Source: Achromobacter aloeverae (GTDB lineage: Bacteria > Pseudomonadota > Gammaproteobacteria > Burkholderiales > Burkholderiaceae_B). From it: a stretch of 64,000 nt of DNA. Position 1 is the first letter of the stretch. Each line of letters starts with the position of its first letter. The translations under genes and the position numbers were made by a program. This document shows, piece after piece, positions 52,202-61,990 of this stretch. A model generated the notes under the pieces. The model was not told the DNA's origin and ran no database searches. It worked only from the letters and a program-made list of their open reading frames with translations. The DNA is taken from NCBI RefSeq assembly GCF_004121055.1, contig NZ_PYAL01000008.1, positions 186,001-250,000 of the forward strand. Reading direction: 5' to 3'.

Positions 52202-53449
52202 TCAGCCGCCGTAGACCGGCAGGCTGGCCGTCAGCGCGTCCACGCGGGTGCGCACGGCGGCGATGTTGGCCTCGTCGCGCGGGTTGTCCAGCACGTCGGC
52301 GATGAGGTTGGCGGTGAGCTCGGTCTCCGCTTCCTTGAAGCCGCGGGTGGTGATCGCCGGCGTACCCAGGCGGATGCCGCTGGTGACGAAAGGCTTTTCC
52401 GGATCGTTGGGGATGGCGTTCTTGTTGACCGTGATATGCGCCTGGCCCAGCACCGCTTCGGCTTCCTTGCCGGTGATGCCCTTGGCGCGCAGGTCGACCA
52501 GCATGACATGGCTTTCGGTCCGGCCGGACACGATGCGCACGCCGCGCTTGACCAGGGTTTCCGCCAGCACCTTGGCGTTCTTCACCACCTGCTGCGCGTA
52601 GTCCTTGAACTCCGGCTGCAGGGCTTCCTTGAACGCCACGGCCTTGGCCGCGATGACGTGCATCAGGGGGCCGCCCTGGATGCCGGGGAAAATGGCGGAA
52701 TTGATGGCCTTTTCGAATTCGGCCTTCATCATGATCACGCCGCCGCGCGGGCCGCGCAGCGATTTGTGCGTGGTGGACGTGACGAAGTCGGCATGGGGCA
52801 CCGGATTGGGGTAGGCGCCGCCCGCCACCAGGCCGGCGTAATGGGCGATATCAACCATGAACAGCGCGCCGTTGTCGCGGGCAATGCGGCTCATGCGCTC
52901 GAAATCGATATGCAGGGCATAGGCGGACGCACCGGCCACGATCAGCTTGGGCTTGTGCTCCTGGGCCAGCGCTTCGACCTTGCCGTAATCCAGCACTTCA
53001 TTGGCATCCAGGCCGTAGGGCTGGAAGTTGTACAGCTTGCCGGACGCATTGACCGACGCGCCGTGCGTCAGGTGGCCGCCTTCGGCCAGGCTCATGCCCA
53101 GCACGGTATCGCCCGGCTTGAGGACCGCCATGTAGACGCCCTGGTTGGCTTGCGAACCGGAGTTGGGCTGCACGTTGGCGGCTTCGGCGCCAAACAGCTG
53201 CTTCAGGCGGTCTATGGCCAGTTGTTCCGCGACATCGACGAATTCGCAACCACCGTAATACCGCTTGCCGGGGTAGCCTTCCGCATACTTATTGGTCAGC
53301 TGCGTGCCTTGCGCCTGCATTACGGCGGGACTGGCGTAGTTCTCGGAAGCGATCAGTTCAATGTGCTGTTCCTGGCGCACATTTTCTTTCTGGATAACGG
53401 CCCAGAGATCGGGGTCAACCTGGGAGATCGTACGGGAGCGGTCGAACAT
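52202..53449 (-). CDS. glyA: Serine hydroxymethyltransferase
   Basis: A 415-residue PLP enzyme interconverting serine and glycine with tetrahydrofolate. It has [65 protein letters not shown], and the Schiff-base Lys in [15 protein letters not shown]. The ATG used gives [16 protein letters not shown], typical of the family; sequence upstream is a leader. First gene of a glyA-nrdR pair. Confidence 0.97.
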   Translation of the reverse strand: MFDRSRTISQVDPDLWAVIQKENVRQEQHIELIASENYASPAVMQAQGTQLTNKYAEGYPGKRYYGGCEFVDVAEQLAIDRLKQLFGAEAANVQPNSGSQANQGVYMAVLKPGDTVLGMSLAEGGHLTHGASVNASGKLYNFQPYGLDANEVLDYGKVEALAQEHKPKLIVAGASAYALHIDFERMSRIARDNGALFMVDIAHYAGLVAGGAYPNPVPHADFVTSTTHKSLRGPRGGVIMMKAEFEKAINSAIFPGIQGGPLMHVIAAKAVAFKEALQPEFKDYAQQVVKNAKVLAETLVKRGVRIVSGRTESHVMLVDLRAKGITGKEAEAVLGQAHITVNKNAIPNDPEKPFVTSGIRLGTPAITTRGFKEAETELTANLIADVLDNPRDEANIAAVRTRVDALTASLPVYGG

Positions 53450-53762
53450 GGAAAGTCCTGAAAGGAAAAAGCTGAAAATCGGGGAAAACCAGGGGGTCAG
53501 GCGGTAGTTTACAGCGCGACCCGCGCCAGGCAGCCCCCGGAGGGAGCGTTCTGTCCCGCAGCAAACCGAAAAACGAACCGAAACAGGGGCAAAAACAGAC
53601 AGAAAAGCGCAGAAAAGCGGGAAATGGGGGTCGGAGGGGAAACGCTGCTCAAGCGGGCATGAAAATATTTCACGCAGATGGCGACGGCGGCGCGCGACAC
53701 CTTCCCTGGAACGAGGGTCCGGCGCCCTGCGCCCGCCCAGGCAATCCACAGGGAAACGGCAT
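53450..53762 (-). promoter_or_regulatory. glyA leader and probable promoter
   Basis: Gene-free. On the glyA strand, TAAACT (complement of 53506-53511) with CTGCCT (complement of 53528-53533) 16 bases upstream is a plausible sigma-70 promoter about 60 bases before the ATG. Upstream of it the strand is strongly pyrimidine-rich, with a duplicated CGCTTTTCTG around 53605-53625. No known riboswitch fold is recognised. Confidence 0.4.
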
Positions 53763-53788
53763 GAAAACGGCGGGCAGCAAGCCCGCCG
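53763..53788 (-). terminator. Intrinsic terminator after the YbhB-family gene
   Basis: Reading leftward, CGGCGGGC and GCCCGCCG pair around TTGCT and are followed by TTTTC. A second GC-rich hairpin (GGGGCGCC/GGCGCCCC) lies between it and the gene end. Confidence 0.75.
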
Positions 53789-53832
53789 AAGAGAATCCCA
53801 TGCGGGGCGCCTGGCGCCCCGGACATGCCCGT

Positions 53833-54486
53833 TCAGGCCGACGTGGTGCCGATCTGCTTGGGCGCCAGGTCCGGATTCAGGGTGTAGGTGCCCGTCAGCG
53901 ACGCCTGCGCCAGGACCTTGCCCTTGATGGCGGCCAGGACGTCCGCGCCGGTAAAGGCGCCTTCCAGTTCCAGCCTGGGTACGCTCAAGGCGTACAGGGT
54001 GAACACGTAGTGGTGCGGAATCGAGTCGTTCCAGGGCGGGCAGGGGCCGTCGTAGCCGAAATAGTCGCCGCTCATGTCATGGTCGGCGGCGAACCAGTCG
54101 GTATAGCTGTTCACGCCCTGGCGGGCGCCCTGCGGCGCCAATGGGCCGCCCTTGCCGCGCGGCGTGATGCCGTTGGAAAAGGCGCCTTCCTCAATTTCAC
54201 GGGTTTCCGGGGCCAGGTCGATCAGGACCCAGTGGTAGAAATCCACCCGGGGCAAATCGGCCGGGACCAGGCGGCCTTCCTGGTTGACGTCATCGGGCTT
54301 GCTGGGCACATCCGGATCGTGGCAGATCAGCACGAACGAGGCAGTGCCATCGGGCACGTCGTCCCACGAAAACTGGGGGTTGCAGTTGTCGGCCAGCGCA
54401 ACGTGGGTTTGCGGGTCGATGCGGCCGAACGCATAACGTTCGGAAAGAGCCTCGTTATCGGAAAAGGACAAGCTCGCAAGCTTCAT
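53833..54486 (-). CDS. YbhB/YbcL-family (Raf-kinase-inhibitor-like/PEBP fold) protein
   Basis: A 217-residue PEBP-fold protein. The conserved parts are SERYAFG, the [23 protein letters not shown] stretch (ligand pocket Asp-Pro), [45 protein letters not shown] and [28 protein letters not shown]. Function of bacterial members is unclear. No signal peptide. The ATG follows GGAGG at good spacing. It lies alone, followed by a terminator, and 171 bases after tyrS. Confidence 0.9.
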   Translation of the reverse strand: MKLASLSFSDNEALSERYAFGRIDPQTHVALADNCNPQFSWDDVPDGTASFVLICHDPDVPSKPDDVNQEGRLVPADLPRVDFYHWVLIDLAPETREIEEGAFSNGITPRGKGGPLAPQGARQGVNSYTDWFAADHDMSGDYFGYDGPCPPWNDSIPHHYVFTLYALSVPRLELEGAFTGADVLAAIKGKVLAQASLTGTYTLNPDLAPKQIGTTSA

Positions 54487-54657
54487 GGCATGCCTCCTTG
54501 ATGCGTCGCACAGACTCAAGCGTATCTGTTTTGAATCGACTTGCGTAGTTTCGGTTCCATGCGTCCCGGAGCGGGCGTGCCGGACGCCCGCGCGGCCATG
54601 ATGCCGGGTCACCGGCGCGGCAGGACGGCCGCCACCCCGGCCTGCCCTTGCGCCAGA

Positions 54658-55890
54658 CTACCCGGCCAAGGTTACACGGGCGAATTTGCGTTTGCCCACC
54701 TGGATGACGTACTCCCCCGCGGACAATTGCAACGATTTGTCTTCCACCTTGTCGCCATTCACCCGCACGCCGCCCTGTTCGACATTGCGCTGGGCTTCCG
54801 CGCCCGATGCGCACAGTCCGGCCTCGCGCAATACCTTCAGGATGCCCAGCGGCGCGCTGCCCACCTTGACCTCCGGCATGTCGTCCGGCAGGGCGCCGTC
54901 GCGGAATCGCGCCTCGAAGCCGGCCAGCGCATCCACCGCCGCCTGGCCGCCGTGGAAGCGGCCCACGATTTCCTGGGCCAGCGCAACCTTGGCGTCGCGC
55001 GGATTGCGGCCCCCGTCGATCTCCGCCTTCAAGGCGGCGATATCCTCCAGCGAGCGGAAGGACAGGAGTTCGAAGTAGCGCCACATCAGGGTGTCGGAAA
55101 TCGACATCAGCTTGCCGAACATCGATTCCGGCGTGTCCGAAATGCCGATGTAGTTGCCCTTGGACTTGGACATCTTCTCGACACCGTCCGTCCCCACCAG
55201 CAAGGGCATGGTCAGGATGCACTGCTGCTCCTGGCCGTATTCCTTCTGCAGCTCGCGCCCGACAAGGAGGTTGAATTTCTGGTCGGTGCCGCCCAGTTCC
55301 AGGTCGGACTTCAAGGCCACGGAATCGTAGCCCTGCATCAGGGGGTACAGGAATTCATGCACCGCGATGGGAATGCCGCCCTTGAAGCGCTTGGTGAAGT
55401 CGTCGCGCTCCATCATGCGGGCCACGGTGTAGCGGGACGCCAACTGGATGATGCCGCGCGCGCCCAGCGGGTCGCACCACTCGGAGTTGTAGCGGATCTC
55501 GGTGCGTGCCGGGTCCAGCACCAGGCTGGCCTGGGCGTAGTAGGTCTTGGCATTGGCCTCGATCTGCTCACGCGTCAGCGGCGGGCGGGTGTTATTGCGG
55601 CCGCTCGGGTCGCCGATCATCGACGTGAAGTCGCCGATCAGGAAAATGACGTTGTGCCCCAGGTCCTGCAACTGGCGCATTTTGTTCAGCACCACGGTGT
55701 GCCCCAGGTGGATGTCGGGCGCCGTGGGATCCAGTCCCAGCTTGATGCGCAGCGGCACGCCGGTGGCGCGGCTGCGCGCCAGCTTGCGCACGAACTCGGA
55801 CTCGACCAGTAATTCATCGCAACCGCGTTTTGCGATGCGCAGGTCGGCCTCGACCTCGGGAGTGATGGGGGCGGCTTCTGGGTGGGACAT
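54658..55890 (-). CDS. tyrS: Tyrosyl-tRNA synthetase
   Basis: A 410-residue class I synthetase of the TyrRS-Z type by its motifs: [15 protein letters not shown] (HIGH-like), KMSKSKGN (KMSKS), a nucleotide/tyrosine-binding region ([22 protein letters not shown]), and a C-terminal S4-like domain ([32 protein letters not shown]). The ATG giving MSHPEAAP is preferred to a TTG four codons earlier. Divergent from the M23 peptidase gene over 197 bases, where TAGAAT on the minus strand (near 56005) and TAGGAT on the plus strand (near 56023) are possible -10 elements. Confidence 0.96.
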   Translation of the reverse strand: MSHPEAAPITPEVEADLRIAKRGCDELLVESEFVRKLARSRATGVPLRIKLGLDPTAPDIHLGHTVVLNKMRQLQDLGHNVIFLIGDFTSMIGDPSGRNNTRPPLTREQIEANAKTYYAQASLVLDPARTEIRYNSEWCDPLGARGIIQLASRYTVARMMERDDFTKRFKGGIPIAVHEFLYPLMQGYDSVALKSDLELGGTDQKFNLLVGRELQKEYGQEQQCILTMPLLVGTDGVEKMSKSKGNYIGISDTPESMFGKLMSISDTLMWRYFELLSFRSLEDIAALKAEIDGGRNPRDAKVALAQEIVGRFHGGQAAVDALAGFEARFRDGALPDDMPEVKVGSAPLGILKVLREAGLCASGAEAQRNVEQGGVRVNGDKVEDKSLQLSAGEYVIQVGKRKFARVTLAG

Positions 55891-56087
55891 AGTCAGGGAC
55901 AACCTTGCGGAACCAGGACGGAAAAATCAGCCAGCCGCCCGATCGGCGGGGCGGAGGGTAATTTCAGCACTTTAATGAAAGGAAGGGTCTGGAAATTGGT
56001 CGAAAATTCTAGCCGAATGGGCTAGGATAGCGCCCTAATCATACGCAACTGTCATACAGGGGTTCCGTCCCCGAGGTTTTTTCGACG

Positions 56088-57503
56088 ATGACCCGAGGGT
56101 TTCAAGACCCGGCGGCCGACGCGGCACAGACGAATGCCCCCCAGGCCCTGAACGCCGAGCCACCGATTTCCCGACGCGCCAGGTTTTTCCGTGGCGCTCT
56201 TGTCGCCTCCGCCCTGGGTCTGTTCGCCGCCGCCGCCGCGGTCGGCATGGTGCCCCAGAACGGCGCCAACGATCTCCCCCCTTCCCGGCTGGTCCAGAGC
56301 GTCATGACGCTCTCCCCGGACGAATACCAGGTCAGCGCCAGTCCAGACGCCCCGTATATCAGCGAAACACGCATCCGTCCCGGCGACACGCTGGCCGCGG
56401 TGCTGCAGCGGCTGGAACTGGACGACGACAAGCTGCAGGTGTTCCTGACGCATGACCCCAGCGCGCGCAGCATCTACAAGCTGTACCCGGGCCGGTCAGT
56501 GCAGGCCGCGACCGACGAGGCCGGCAAGCTCCTGTGGCTGCGCTATATCCATACGCCCGGCAATGAGAGCGACGGCCAGGTCGTGACCCGCTACCTGAAC
56601 ATCGTCCCCGCCGGCGACGGCTACAAGGCCGAGGAAGTCACGCAGAACACGGATCGCCAGACCCGCGTGGCCGTGGGCACCATCCGTTCTTCTCTGTTCG
56701 CCGCGACCGACGAGGCGGGCGTGCCTGACTCGGTCACCATGCAGATGGCCGACATCCTCAGCGCCAAGATCGACTTCCTGCGCAACCTGCGCCAGGGCGA
56801 CCAGTTCCGCGTGGTCTACGAGGTGCGCTCGCACGACGGCCGCTACGCCGGCGCCGGCCGTGTCCTGGCCCTGGAATTCAAGAACCAGGACAAGAACTAC
56901 ACGGCGGTCTGGTTCAGTCCGGACGGCAGCGCCAACGGCGCCTACTATGATTTCGACGGCACCAGCCTGCGCGGCGCCTTCCTGCGCACCGCGCTGAAGT
57001 TCAGCCGCATCAGCTCGACGTTCGGCATGCGCATGCACCCGATCCACAAGACCTGGACCGGCCACAAGGGCGTGGACTATGCGGCGCCTTCCGGCACGCC
57101 CATCCACAGCACCTCGGACGGCGTGGTGGAATTCGCCGGCGTGCAGAATGGCTATGGCAACGTGGTCATCATCAAGCACGACGCCAAGTACTCCACCCTT
57201 TACGCGCACCAAAGCCGGATCGCCGAAGGCATCCGCAAGGGCCAGCGCGTGACGCAGGGCGAAGTGATAGGCTACGTCGGCATGACGGGCTGGGCGACCG
57301 GCCCGCACCTGCACTACGAATTCCGTGTCAACAACGAGCCCATCGACCCGCTTTCGGTGGACCTGCCCGTCGCTCGCAGCCTGGAAGGCGGCGACAAGTC
57401 GGCCTTCGCCAAGCTGGCCGCCGGCTACAAGCAGCAGATCGAATTGCTGGCCAAGTTCCAGCAGGCCATGCCGGGGGCACTGGCTAGCGCGGCCGTGAAC
57501 TAG
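56088..57503 (+). CDS. M23-family (LytM) peptidoglycan endopeptidase, MepM-like
   Basis: A 471-residue envelope hydrolase. One N-terminal transmembrane helix (FRGALVASALGLFAAAAAVGMV) anchors it. A LysM-like/opacity-associated-type region (RIRPGDTLAAVLQRLELDDDKLQVFL) follows. The M23 domain has FGMRMHPIHKTWTGHKGVDYAAPSGTPI (zinc His and Asp) and GWATGPHLHYEFRVN (HxH), so it should be active. It probably cuts D-Ala-mDAP cross-bridges during wall growth. Located 76 bases before anmK, a wall-recycling gene, supporting a wall function. Confidence 0.93.
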   Translation: MTRGFQDPAADAAQTNAPQALNAEPPISRRARFFRGALVASALGLFAAAAAVGMVPQNGANDLPPSRLVQSVMTLSPDEYQVSASPDAPYISETRIRPGDTLAAVLQRLELDDDKLQVFLTHDPSARSIYKLYPGRSVQAATDEAGKLLWLRYIHTPGNESDGQVVTRYLNIVPAGDGYKAEEVTQNTDRQTRVAVGTIRSSLFAATDEAGVPDSVTMQMADILSAKIDFLRNLRQGDQFRVVYEVRSHDGRYAGAGRVLALEFKNQDKNYTAVWFSPDGSANGAYYDFDGTSLRGAFLRTALKFSRISSTFGMRMHPIHKTWTGHKGVDYAAPSGTPIHSTSDGVVEFAGVQNGYGNVVIIKHDAKYSTLYAHQSRIAEGIRKGQRVTQGEVIGYVGMTGWATGPHLHYEFRVNNEPIDPLSVDLPVARSLEGGDKSAFAKLAAGYKQQIELLAKFQQAMPGALASAAVN

Positions 57504-57579
57504 GCGGCCCGCCTGTCGGCCGCCCCAAGGGCGTATCCTCCCTCCGGGAGGAGTCGCGCAGCGACAGGAGGATAGTCCA

Positions 57580-58692
57580 GTGACCGCGCAACGTTTGCTT
57601 ATCGGCCTGATGTCCGGCACCAGCACGGATGGCGTGGATGGCGTGCTGGTCCGGCTCGGCGGTCCCCGGCCCGAATTGCTGGCCCATGCCGACCTGCCCA
57701 TGCCCGCCGCCCTGCGCCAGGAGCTCCTGGCGCTGAATACCAGCGGCGCCGGCGAACTCGAGCGCGCAGCGCTCGCCTCGCAAGCCCTGGCCGGCCTCTA
57801 TGCGGACGTCGTGCAGGCCTTGCTGGCGAGAGCTGGCGTGGCGGCGTCGGCCGTCGCCGCCATTGGCGCCCACGGCCAGACCGTTCGTCATCGCCCGGAA
57901 CAAGGCTACACCCTGCAATTGAACGCGCCAGCCCTCCTGGCGGAGCGCTGCGGCATCGACGTGATCGCGGACTTCCGCAGCCGCGACGTGGCCGCGGGCG
58001 GCCAGGGCGCGCCGCTGGTGCCGGCGTTCCACGAGGCCGTCTTCGCGACCGATACGCCGCGCGCGGTCCTGAACCTGGGCGGCATCGCCAATGTCACGGT
58101 GCTGGCGCCCGGCCGCCCCATACTCGGTTTCGATACCGGCCCGGCCAATATGCTGCTGGACGACTGGTGCCAGCGTCATACCGGCCAGCCCTATGACCGC
58201 GACGGCGCCTACGCCGCCAGCGGCAAGGCCGACGACAACATCCTCACCTACCTCCTCGCCAGCGAGCCGTGGCTCAAGCTGGCGCCGCCCAAGTCGACAG
58301 GACGCGACCTGTTCAACCGTACCTGGCTGGACCAACGCCTTGCCGCCTGGGCCGGCTATTGCCGCGCGTTGCAGCCGCAGGACATCCAGGCCACCTTGCA
58401 GCGCTTCACGGCGCGCACGGTGGCCGACGCCATCGCGGCCACCGCACCCGACACGCGGGAAGTCCTGGTGTGCGGCGGCGGGGTCAGGAACGGCGGATTG
58501 ATGCGCGACCTGCAGGACTGCCTGCAATGGCCGGTGCGGCCGACCGATGACGAGGGCGTGCCGGCGCAAGCGGTGGAAGCCATGGCCTTCGCCTGGCTGG
58601 CCCAGGCTTTCCTGGACCGTGTTCCGGCGGGCCTGCCCGAAGTCACCGGCGCCAGGGCGCCGCGAGTACTCGGCGCGCTTTACCCGGCCTGA
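57580..58692 (+). CDS. anmK: Anhydro-N-acetylmuramic acid kinase
   Basis: A 370-residue enzyme of peptidoglycan recycling, phosphorylating 1,6-anhydroMurNAc to MurNAc-6-phosphate. It has IGLMSGTSTDGVDGVLV (nucleotide-phosphate loop), IGAHGQTVRHRPEQGYTLQL, VIADFRSRDVAAGGQGAPLVPAFH, LNLGGIANVT, and VLVCGGGVRNGGLM. The start is GTG with AGGAGG eight bases upstream. It follows the M23 gene, so the two may share a transcript. Confidence 0.95.
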   Translation: MTAQRLLIGLMSGTSTDGVDGVLVRLGGPRPELLAHADLPMPAALRQELLALNTSGAGELERAALASQALAGLYADVVQALLARAGVAASAVAAIGAHGQTVRHRPEQGYTLQLNAPALLAERCGIDVIADFRSRDVAAGGQGAPLVPAFHEAVFATDTPRAVLNLGGIANVTVLAPGRPILGFDTGPANMLLDDWCQRHTGQPYDRDGAYAASGKADDNILTYLLASEPWLKLAPPKSTGRDLFNRTWLDQRLAAWAGYCRALQPQDIQATLQRFTARTVADAIAATAPDTREVLVCGGGVRNGGLMRDLQDCLQWPVRPTDDEGVPAQAVEAMAFAWLAQAFLDRVPAGLPEVTGARAPRVLGALYPA

Positions 58693-58694
58693 CG

Positions 58695-58726
58695 CCGTTT
58701 GCGGCTCCCTAAGCGGACGCTTTTTT
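58695..58726 (+). terminator. Probable intrinsic terminator after anmK
   Basis: CGTTTGC and GCGGACG can pair, with two G-U pairs, around a 10-base loop; the second arm is followed by CTTTTTTG. The stem is short, so confidence is moderate. Confidence 0.5.
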
Positions 58727-58747
58727 GCTGTGCGGGCTGCCTACAGG

Positions 58748-58777
58748 CAAAAAGGCCAGGCGTTCACGCGCCTGGCC
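58748..58777 (-). terminator. Intrinsic terminator after erpA
   Basis: Reading leftward, GGCCAGGCG and CGCCTGGCC pair around 6 bases and are followed by TTTTTGCC. Confidence 0.75.
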
Positions 58778-58822
58778 CTGTCCATGCAAGCTGCGTCTAC
58801 CGGCGACTTGCCGGCCTCGGCC

Positions 58823-59197
58823 TCAGACCGAGAACGAGGAACCGCAACCGCAAGTGGTGGTTGCGTTCGGATTGCGGATGACGAACTGCGCGCCTTCGAG
58901 GTCTTCCTTGTAGTCGATCTCGGCGCCGACGAGGTACTGGAAGCTCATCGGATCGACGAGCAGTTGCACGCCTTCCTTGTCCAGCACGGTGTCGTCTTCG
59001 TTGACCGTTTCATCGAAGGTAAAACCATACTGGAACCCGGAACAGCCGCCACCCTGCACGAATACGCGCAGCTTCAGTTCGGGGTTGCCTTCCTCGGCGA
59101 GCAGATCCTTGACCTTTGCCGCGGCGGCGTCGGTGAAGATCAGCGGCATGGGAGGGGGCGCTTGCAGGTCTACGGTTTCGGTAACAACAGCGTTCAT
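58823..59197 (-). CDS. erpA: ErpA, essential iron-sulfur cluster insertion protein
   Basis: A 124-residue A-type carrier protein, which passes Fe-S clusters to apoproteins. The conserved cysteines are in [13 protein letters not shown] and [11 protein letters not shown]. The length is slightly over E. coli ErpA (114), with a short extra N-terminus. The ATG follows AGGAG-type sequence. A TATAGT possible -10 (complement of 59261-59266) lies upstream. It stands between the bactofilin-type conserved neighbourhood's DUF6776 gene and anmK. Confidence 0.95.
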   Translation of the reverse strand: MNAVVTETVDLQAPPPMPLIFTDAAAAKVKDLLAEEGNPELKLRVFVQGGGCSGFQYGFTFDETVNEDDTVLDKEGVQLLVDPMSFQYLVGAEIDYKEDLEGAQFVIRNPNATTTCGCGSSFSV

Positions 59198-59329
59198 AAT
59201 TGGGACTCCTGCCCTCTAGGGGCGAATTCAAGCGGCGCCGTGGCGCCGGCATCTGTCTCTACTATACTGCGCGCGGCCAACGCCCGCGCAATACACCTAC
59301 ACGGCACCGGGGCTATTCGCGCCAGGCCA

Positions 59330-60178
59330 TCAGAAAGGCCCCTTGACCGTCCGTGTCGCGCGCACGACACCGCCTTCCAGCACGTTCAGGGTAATGGCGC
59401 CCGGCACGAAGCCCTTGGGCAAGCCCAGCAGGCCCTGTCCACGCTGGTACTGGTCGAAATCGAACGGAATCGTGTCCGGCGGCAGCGGCAATCGAGCGTC
59501 CTTGGCGTCCTCGTCCTTGGCGTCCTCATCCTTGGCATTCTTGTCGCCCTTGCCCTTGGCGGCAGGGGCGGGAATATTGCCCAGCCCCCCTCCTCCCGCA
59601 GCCGTCGGCCCCGCGACGCCCGCCGCCGGACCGGGATCCGTCCCCGGGGCGGGCGCCGAGGTGGCCGGCCGCAGCAAGCTGAGCACCAGGGTCTTGGGCT
59701 TGCCGTCCTGGGTGCCCTCCGCCACGAATTGCAGGCTGCCGACAAAGGGCGGACTGCCGTTGCGGACGCTGCGCATCAGCAGGACGCGGTAGCTCAAGCC
59801 TTCGGCCGTACGATCGATATCCAATCCCCGGATGCTGACCACGCCGCCCGGGGTGGGCGGCAGCAATTGCTCGTAGAACGCCAGCCGGTCGCGCAGGGTG
59901 CCCAGCTGGTCGAGCTGGCTGCCGACCTGGGCGGCCAGCGCCTCGCGCGCCGACCGCTCGATCGCGAGTTCCCCTTCGGCCACGTCCAGCTGCCGGCGAA
60001 CGAATTCCACGTCGGCCGTGCGCTGGAGCAATTGCGCCTGCACGGCGTGCAGCGCTTCGGGCGTCGGTTCGTCGTCGCCGGCACGGTACTGCCGCAGCGC
60101 CAGGTACATCGCCTCCCCGCCGATCACCAGACCGACCAGCAAGACCAGCAGAATGCGAAATAAAACCGGGCGGGACAT
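59330..60178 (-). CDS. DUF6776-like membrane-anchored coiled-coil protein, function unknown
   Basis: A 282-residue protein with a single N-terminal transmembrane helix (PVLFRILLVLLVGLVIGGEAMYLAL), an Ala/Leu/Glu-rich coiled coil of about 60 residues (TPEALHAVQAQLLQ...LGTLRDRLAFYEQLL), then a beta-rich domain (GGVVSIRGLDIDRTAEGLSYRVLLMRS...GSLQFVAEGTQDGKPKTLVLS). An Ala/Pro/Gly-rich stretch with the tandem KDEDA repeat precedes a conserved C-terminus (PFDFDQYQRGQGLLGLPKGFVPGAITLNVLEGG). The family assignment is by resemblance to conserved Burkholderiales proteins in this neighbourhood, not certain. Translation starts at the ATG giving MSRPVLFR; sequence upstream overlaps the rpsI terminator. 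Confidence 0.75.
   Translation of the reverse strand: MSRPVLFRILLVLLVGLVIGGEAMYLALRQYRAGDDEPTPEALHAVQAQLLQRTADVEFVRRQLDVAEGELAIERSAREALAAQVGSQLDQLGTLRDRLAFYEQLLPPTPGGVVSIRGLDIDRTAEGLSYRVLLMRSVRNGSPPFVGSLQFVAEGTQDGKPKTLVLSLLRPATSAPAPGTDPGPAAGVAGPTAAGGGGLGNIPAPAAKGKGDKNAKDEDAKDEDAKDARLPLPPDTIPFDFDQYQRGQGLLGLPKGFVPGAITLNVLEGGVVRATRTVKGPF
59498..59542. repeat. Three tandem 15-bp units in the DUF6776-like gene
   Basis: GTCCTTGGCGTCCTC is exactly repeated at 59498-59512 and 59513-59527; a degenerate third unit ends at 59542. It encodes the Lys-Asp-Glu-Asp-Ala repeat and could vary in copy number between strains without shifting the frame. Confidence 0.7.
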
Positions 60179-60220
60179 GTCTTTTGCAACAGAAATGCAG
60201 GGCTGGTAGGGCAAAAAAGC

Positions 60221-60246
60221 AAAAAGGCCGCTTTCGCGGCCTTTTT
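60221..60246. terminator. Intrinsic terminator after the rplM-rpsI operon
   Basis: AAAAAGGCCGC and GCGGCCTTTTT pair around TTTC. The T-run is present on the rpsI side, and the symmetric A-run makes it potentially bidirectional. Confidence 0.9.
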
Positions 60247-60255
60247 GCTGGAGCA

Positions 60256-60648
60256 TTAGCGCTTGCTGAACTGCTTGCGACGACGCGCCTTGCGAAGACC
60301 GACCTTCTTACGTTCGACTTCACGAGCATCGCGGGTCACCAGGCCAGCCTGCGACAGCGCGGGCTTCAGCGTGGCATCGTAGTCGATGAGCGCGCGGGTG
60401 ATGCCGTGGCGCACAGCGCCGGCTTGACCCGATTCGCCACCGCCATGCACATTGACGCGGATGTCGAAGGACTCCAGATGGCCAGTCAGTTCCAGCGGCT
60501 GGCGCACGACCATGCGGCCGGTTTCACGGGCGAAGAACTCGTCGACGGGCTTGCCGTTGACGACGATCTTGCCAGACCCTTTCTTGAGGAACACACGCGC
60601 CACCGAAGTTTTACGACGGCCGGTTCCGTAATTCCAGTTACCGATCAT
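60256..60648 (-). CDS. rpsI: 30S ribosomal protein S9
   Basis: A 130-residue S9 protein: [48 protein letters not shown], and the basic C-terminal tail [17 protein letters not shown] that reaches the ribosomal P site. It sits 9 bases downstream of rplM in the universal rplM-rpsI order and is followed directly by a terminator. Confidence 0.98.
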   Translation of the reverse strand: MIGNWNYGTGRRKTSVARVFLKKGSGKIVVNGKPVDEFFARETGRMVVRQPLELTGHLESFDIRVNVHGGGESGQAGAVRHGITRALIDYDATLKPALSQAGLVTRDAREVERKKVGLRKARRRKQFSKR

Positions 60649-60657
60649 GTCGATTCC

Positions 60658-61086
60658 TTAGATTTCCAGCGGCTTGGGTTGCTGGGCGGTGTGCGGATGC
60701 TTGTCATCGGCGTACACCTTCAGCTTCTTGAACATGGCATAGCCAAGCGGGCCCTTCGGGAGCATGCCCTTGACCGCCTTTTCAATGGCGCGGCCCGGGA
60801 AACGTTGCTGCATCTTGCCGAAGTTGGTTTCAGTGATACCGCCCGGGTAGGTCGAGTGGCGATAGTACTTCTTGTCCAGCGCCTTGTTCCCGGTAACGAC
60901 GATATCGGCCGCGTTGATGATGATGATGTAATCACCAGTGTCAACGTGCGGCGTGAAAACAGGTTTGTGCTTGCCACGCAGACGACGTGCGACTTCGCTG
61001 GCCACACGACCGAGGACTTTGCCCTTCGCGTCGATCACAAACCATTCACGCTTGACTTCATGCGGCTTCGCCACAAAGGTCTTCAT
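60658..61086 (-). CDS. rplM: 50S ribosomal protein L13
   Basis: A 142-residue L13 protein: [23 protein letters not shown], then [32 protein letters not shown], the family's key segment, and [25 protein letters not shown]. First gene of the rplM-rpsI operon. An extended -10 promoter is listed separately. Confidence 0.98.
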   Translation of the reverse strand: MKTFVAKPHEVKREWFVIDAKGKVLGRVASEVARRLRGKHKPVFTPHVDTGDYIIIINAADIVVTGNKALDKKYYRHSTYPGGITETNFGKMQQRFPGRAIEKAVKGMLPKGPLGYAMFKKLKVYADDKHPHTAQQPKPLEI

Positions 61087-61210
61087 GATGGTTCCTAGAG
61101 AGATTTGGATTTTCCGGCGGAGAAATCCCGTCCGGAATCCCCCCTTTCGCCGCCCCGCCTAAGCGTTGTTGGTTCGCCCGTGCGAGTACGGAAAACAAGG
61201 GAAGTCTTCG

Positions 61211-61219
61211 ATTCTAGCA
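61211..61219 (-). promoter_or_regulatory. Extended -10 promoter of rplM-rpsI
   Basis: The minus strand reads TGCTAGAAT about 125 bases upstream of the rplM ATG, with no clear -35. The same nine bases occur before the tRNA-Ser gene in this window. The long leader may have a regulatory role, but I see no known L13 leader fold. Confidence 0.45.
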
Positions 61220-61279
61220 CGAATTTGCTCAGTTTTTGAGCGTGCGTCTCCAAAAAACCCAAATCCTGGGCGGGAAGCC

Positions 61280-61990
61280 CTAGCCGCCCAGGTAGGCCTC
61301 CAGGACACGGGGGTGTCCCAGGAGTTCCCTGCCGCTGCCAGACAGGGCCAGCGCGCCGTTCTCCAGCACATAGCCCTTCTGGGCGATCTTCAGCGCCTGG
61401 CGCACGTTCTGTTCCACCAGGAACAGGGTCAAGCCGTCGGCATTGATGGCCCGCACGGCGCGGAAGATTTCCTGCACGACGATGGGCGCCAGGCCCATCG
61501 ACGGCTCATCCAGCAGCAGCAGGCGCGGCTTGGCCATCAGCGCGCGCCCGATGGCCAGCATCTGCTGCTCGCCGCCGGACAGGTTGCCGGCCACGCCTTG
61601 CAGGCGCTCCTTCAAGCGCGGGAACAGATTGAAGATGTATTCGAGATCGTCGCCGACACTGGCGCGTCCCCGCCGGTAGGCCCCCAGCTCCAGGTTCTCG
61701 CGCACCGTCATGGTGGTGAGGATCGCGCGGCCTTCCGGCACCTGCACGATGCCGCGCGCCACGATCTGGTGCGGCGCCAGGCGAGTGATGTCCTCGCCCT
61801 CGAACAGGACGGAACCCCTGGCCTTGGGCAGCAGGCCGGAAAGCGCCAGCAGCGTGGTCGACTTGCCGGCGCCGTTGGCGCCCACCAGCGCCGTGATCTG
61901 TCCGGCCTCCAGCGACATGTCGACGCCGCGCACGGCCTCGATGTGCCCGTAATTGATTTCCAGGCCGCGTATTTCCAGCATGGCGGTCAT
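61280..61990 (-). CDS. livF: Branched-chain amino-acid ABC transporter ATP-binding protein, LivF type
   Basis: A 236-residue ATPase: Walker A LVGANGAGKSTTL, signature LSGGEQQM, Walker B LLLLDEPSMGL, H-loop FLVEQNV. The MLEIRGLEINYGHIEAVRGVDM start is LivF-like. Starts within the livG stop (4-bp overlap). Part of a high-affinity importer for Leu/Ile/Val or related substrate; the binding protein is not in the window. Last gene of the leftward operon. The 190-base gap to rplM holds its promoter region, not this gene's. Confidence 0.95.
   Translation of the reverse strand: MTAMLEIRGLEINYGHIEAVRGVDMSLEAGQITALVGANGAGKSTTLLALSGLLPKARGSVLFEGEDITRLAPHQIVARGIVQVPEGRAILTTMTVRENLELGAYRRGRASVGDDLEYIFNLFPRLKERLQGVAGNLSGGEQQMLAIGRALMAKPRLLLLDEPSMGLAPIVVQEIFRAVRAINADGLTLFLVEQNVRQALKIAQKGYVLENGALALSGSGRELLGHPRVLEAYLGG

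Noticed and set aside
53450-53760. Possible glycine riboswitch before glyA
   Set aside because: The conserved core bases of the aptamer are not recognisable; the stretch is pyrimidine-rich without the expected stems.
58547-60163. Open plus-strand frame of over 500 codons across anmK end, erpA and the DUF6776-like gene
   Set aside because: It crosses two terminators and lies antisense to conserved erpA, with low-complexity composition and no domain.
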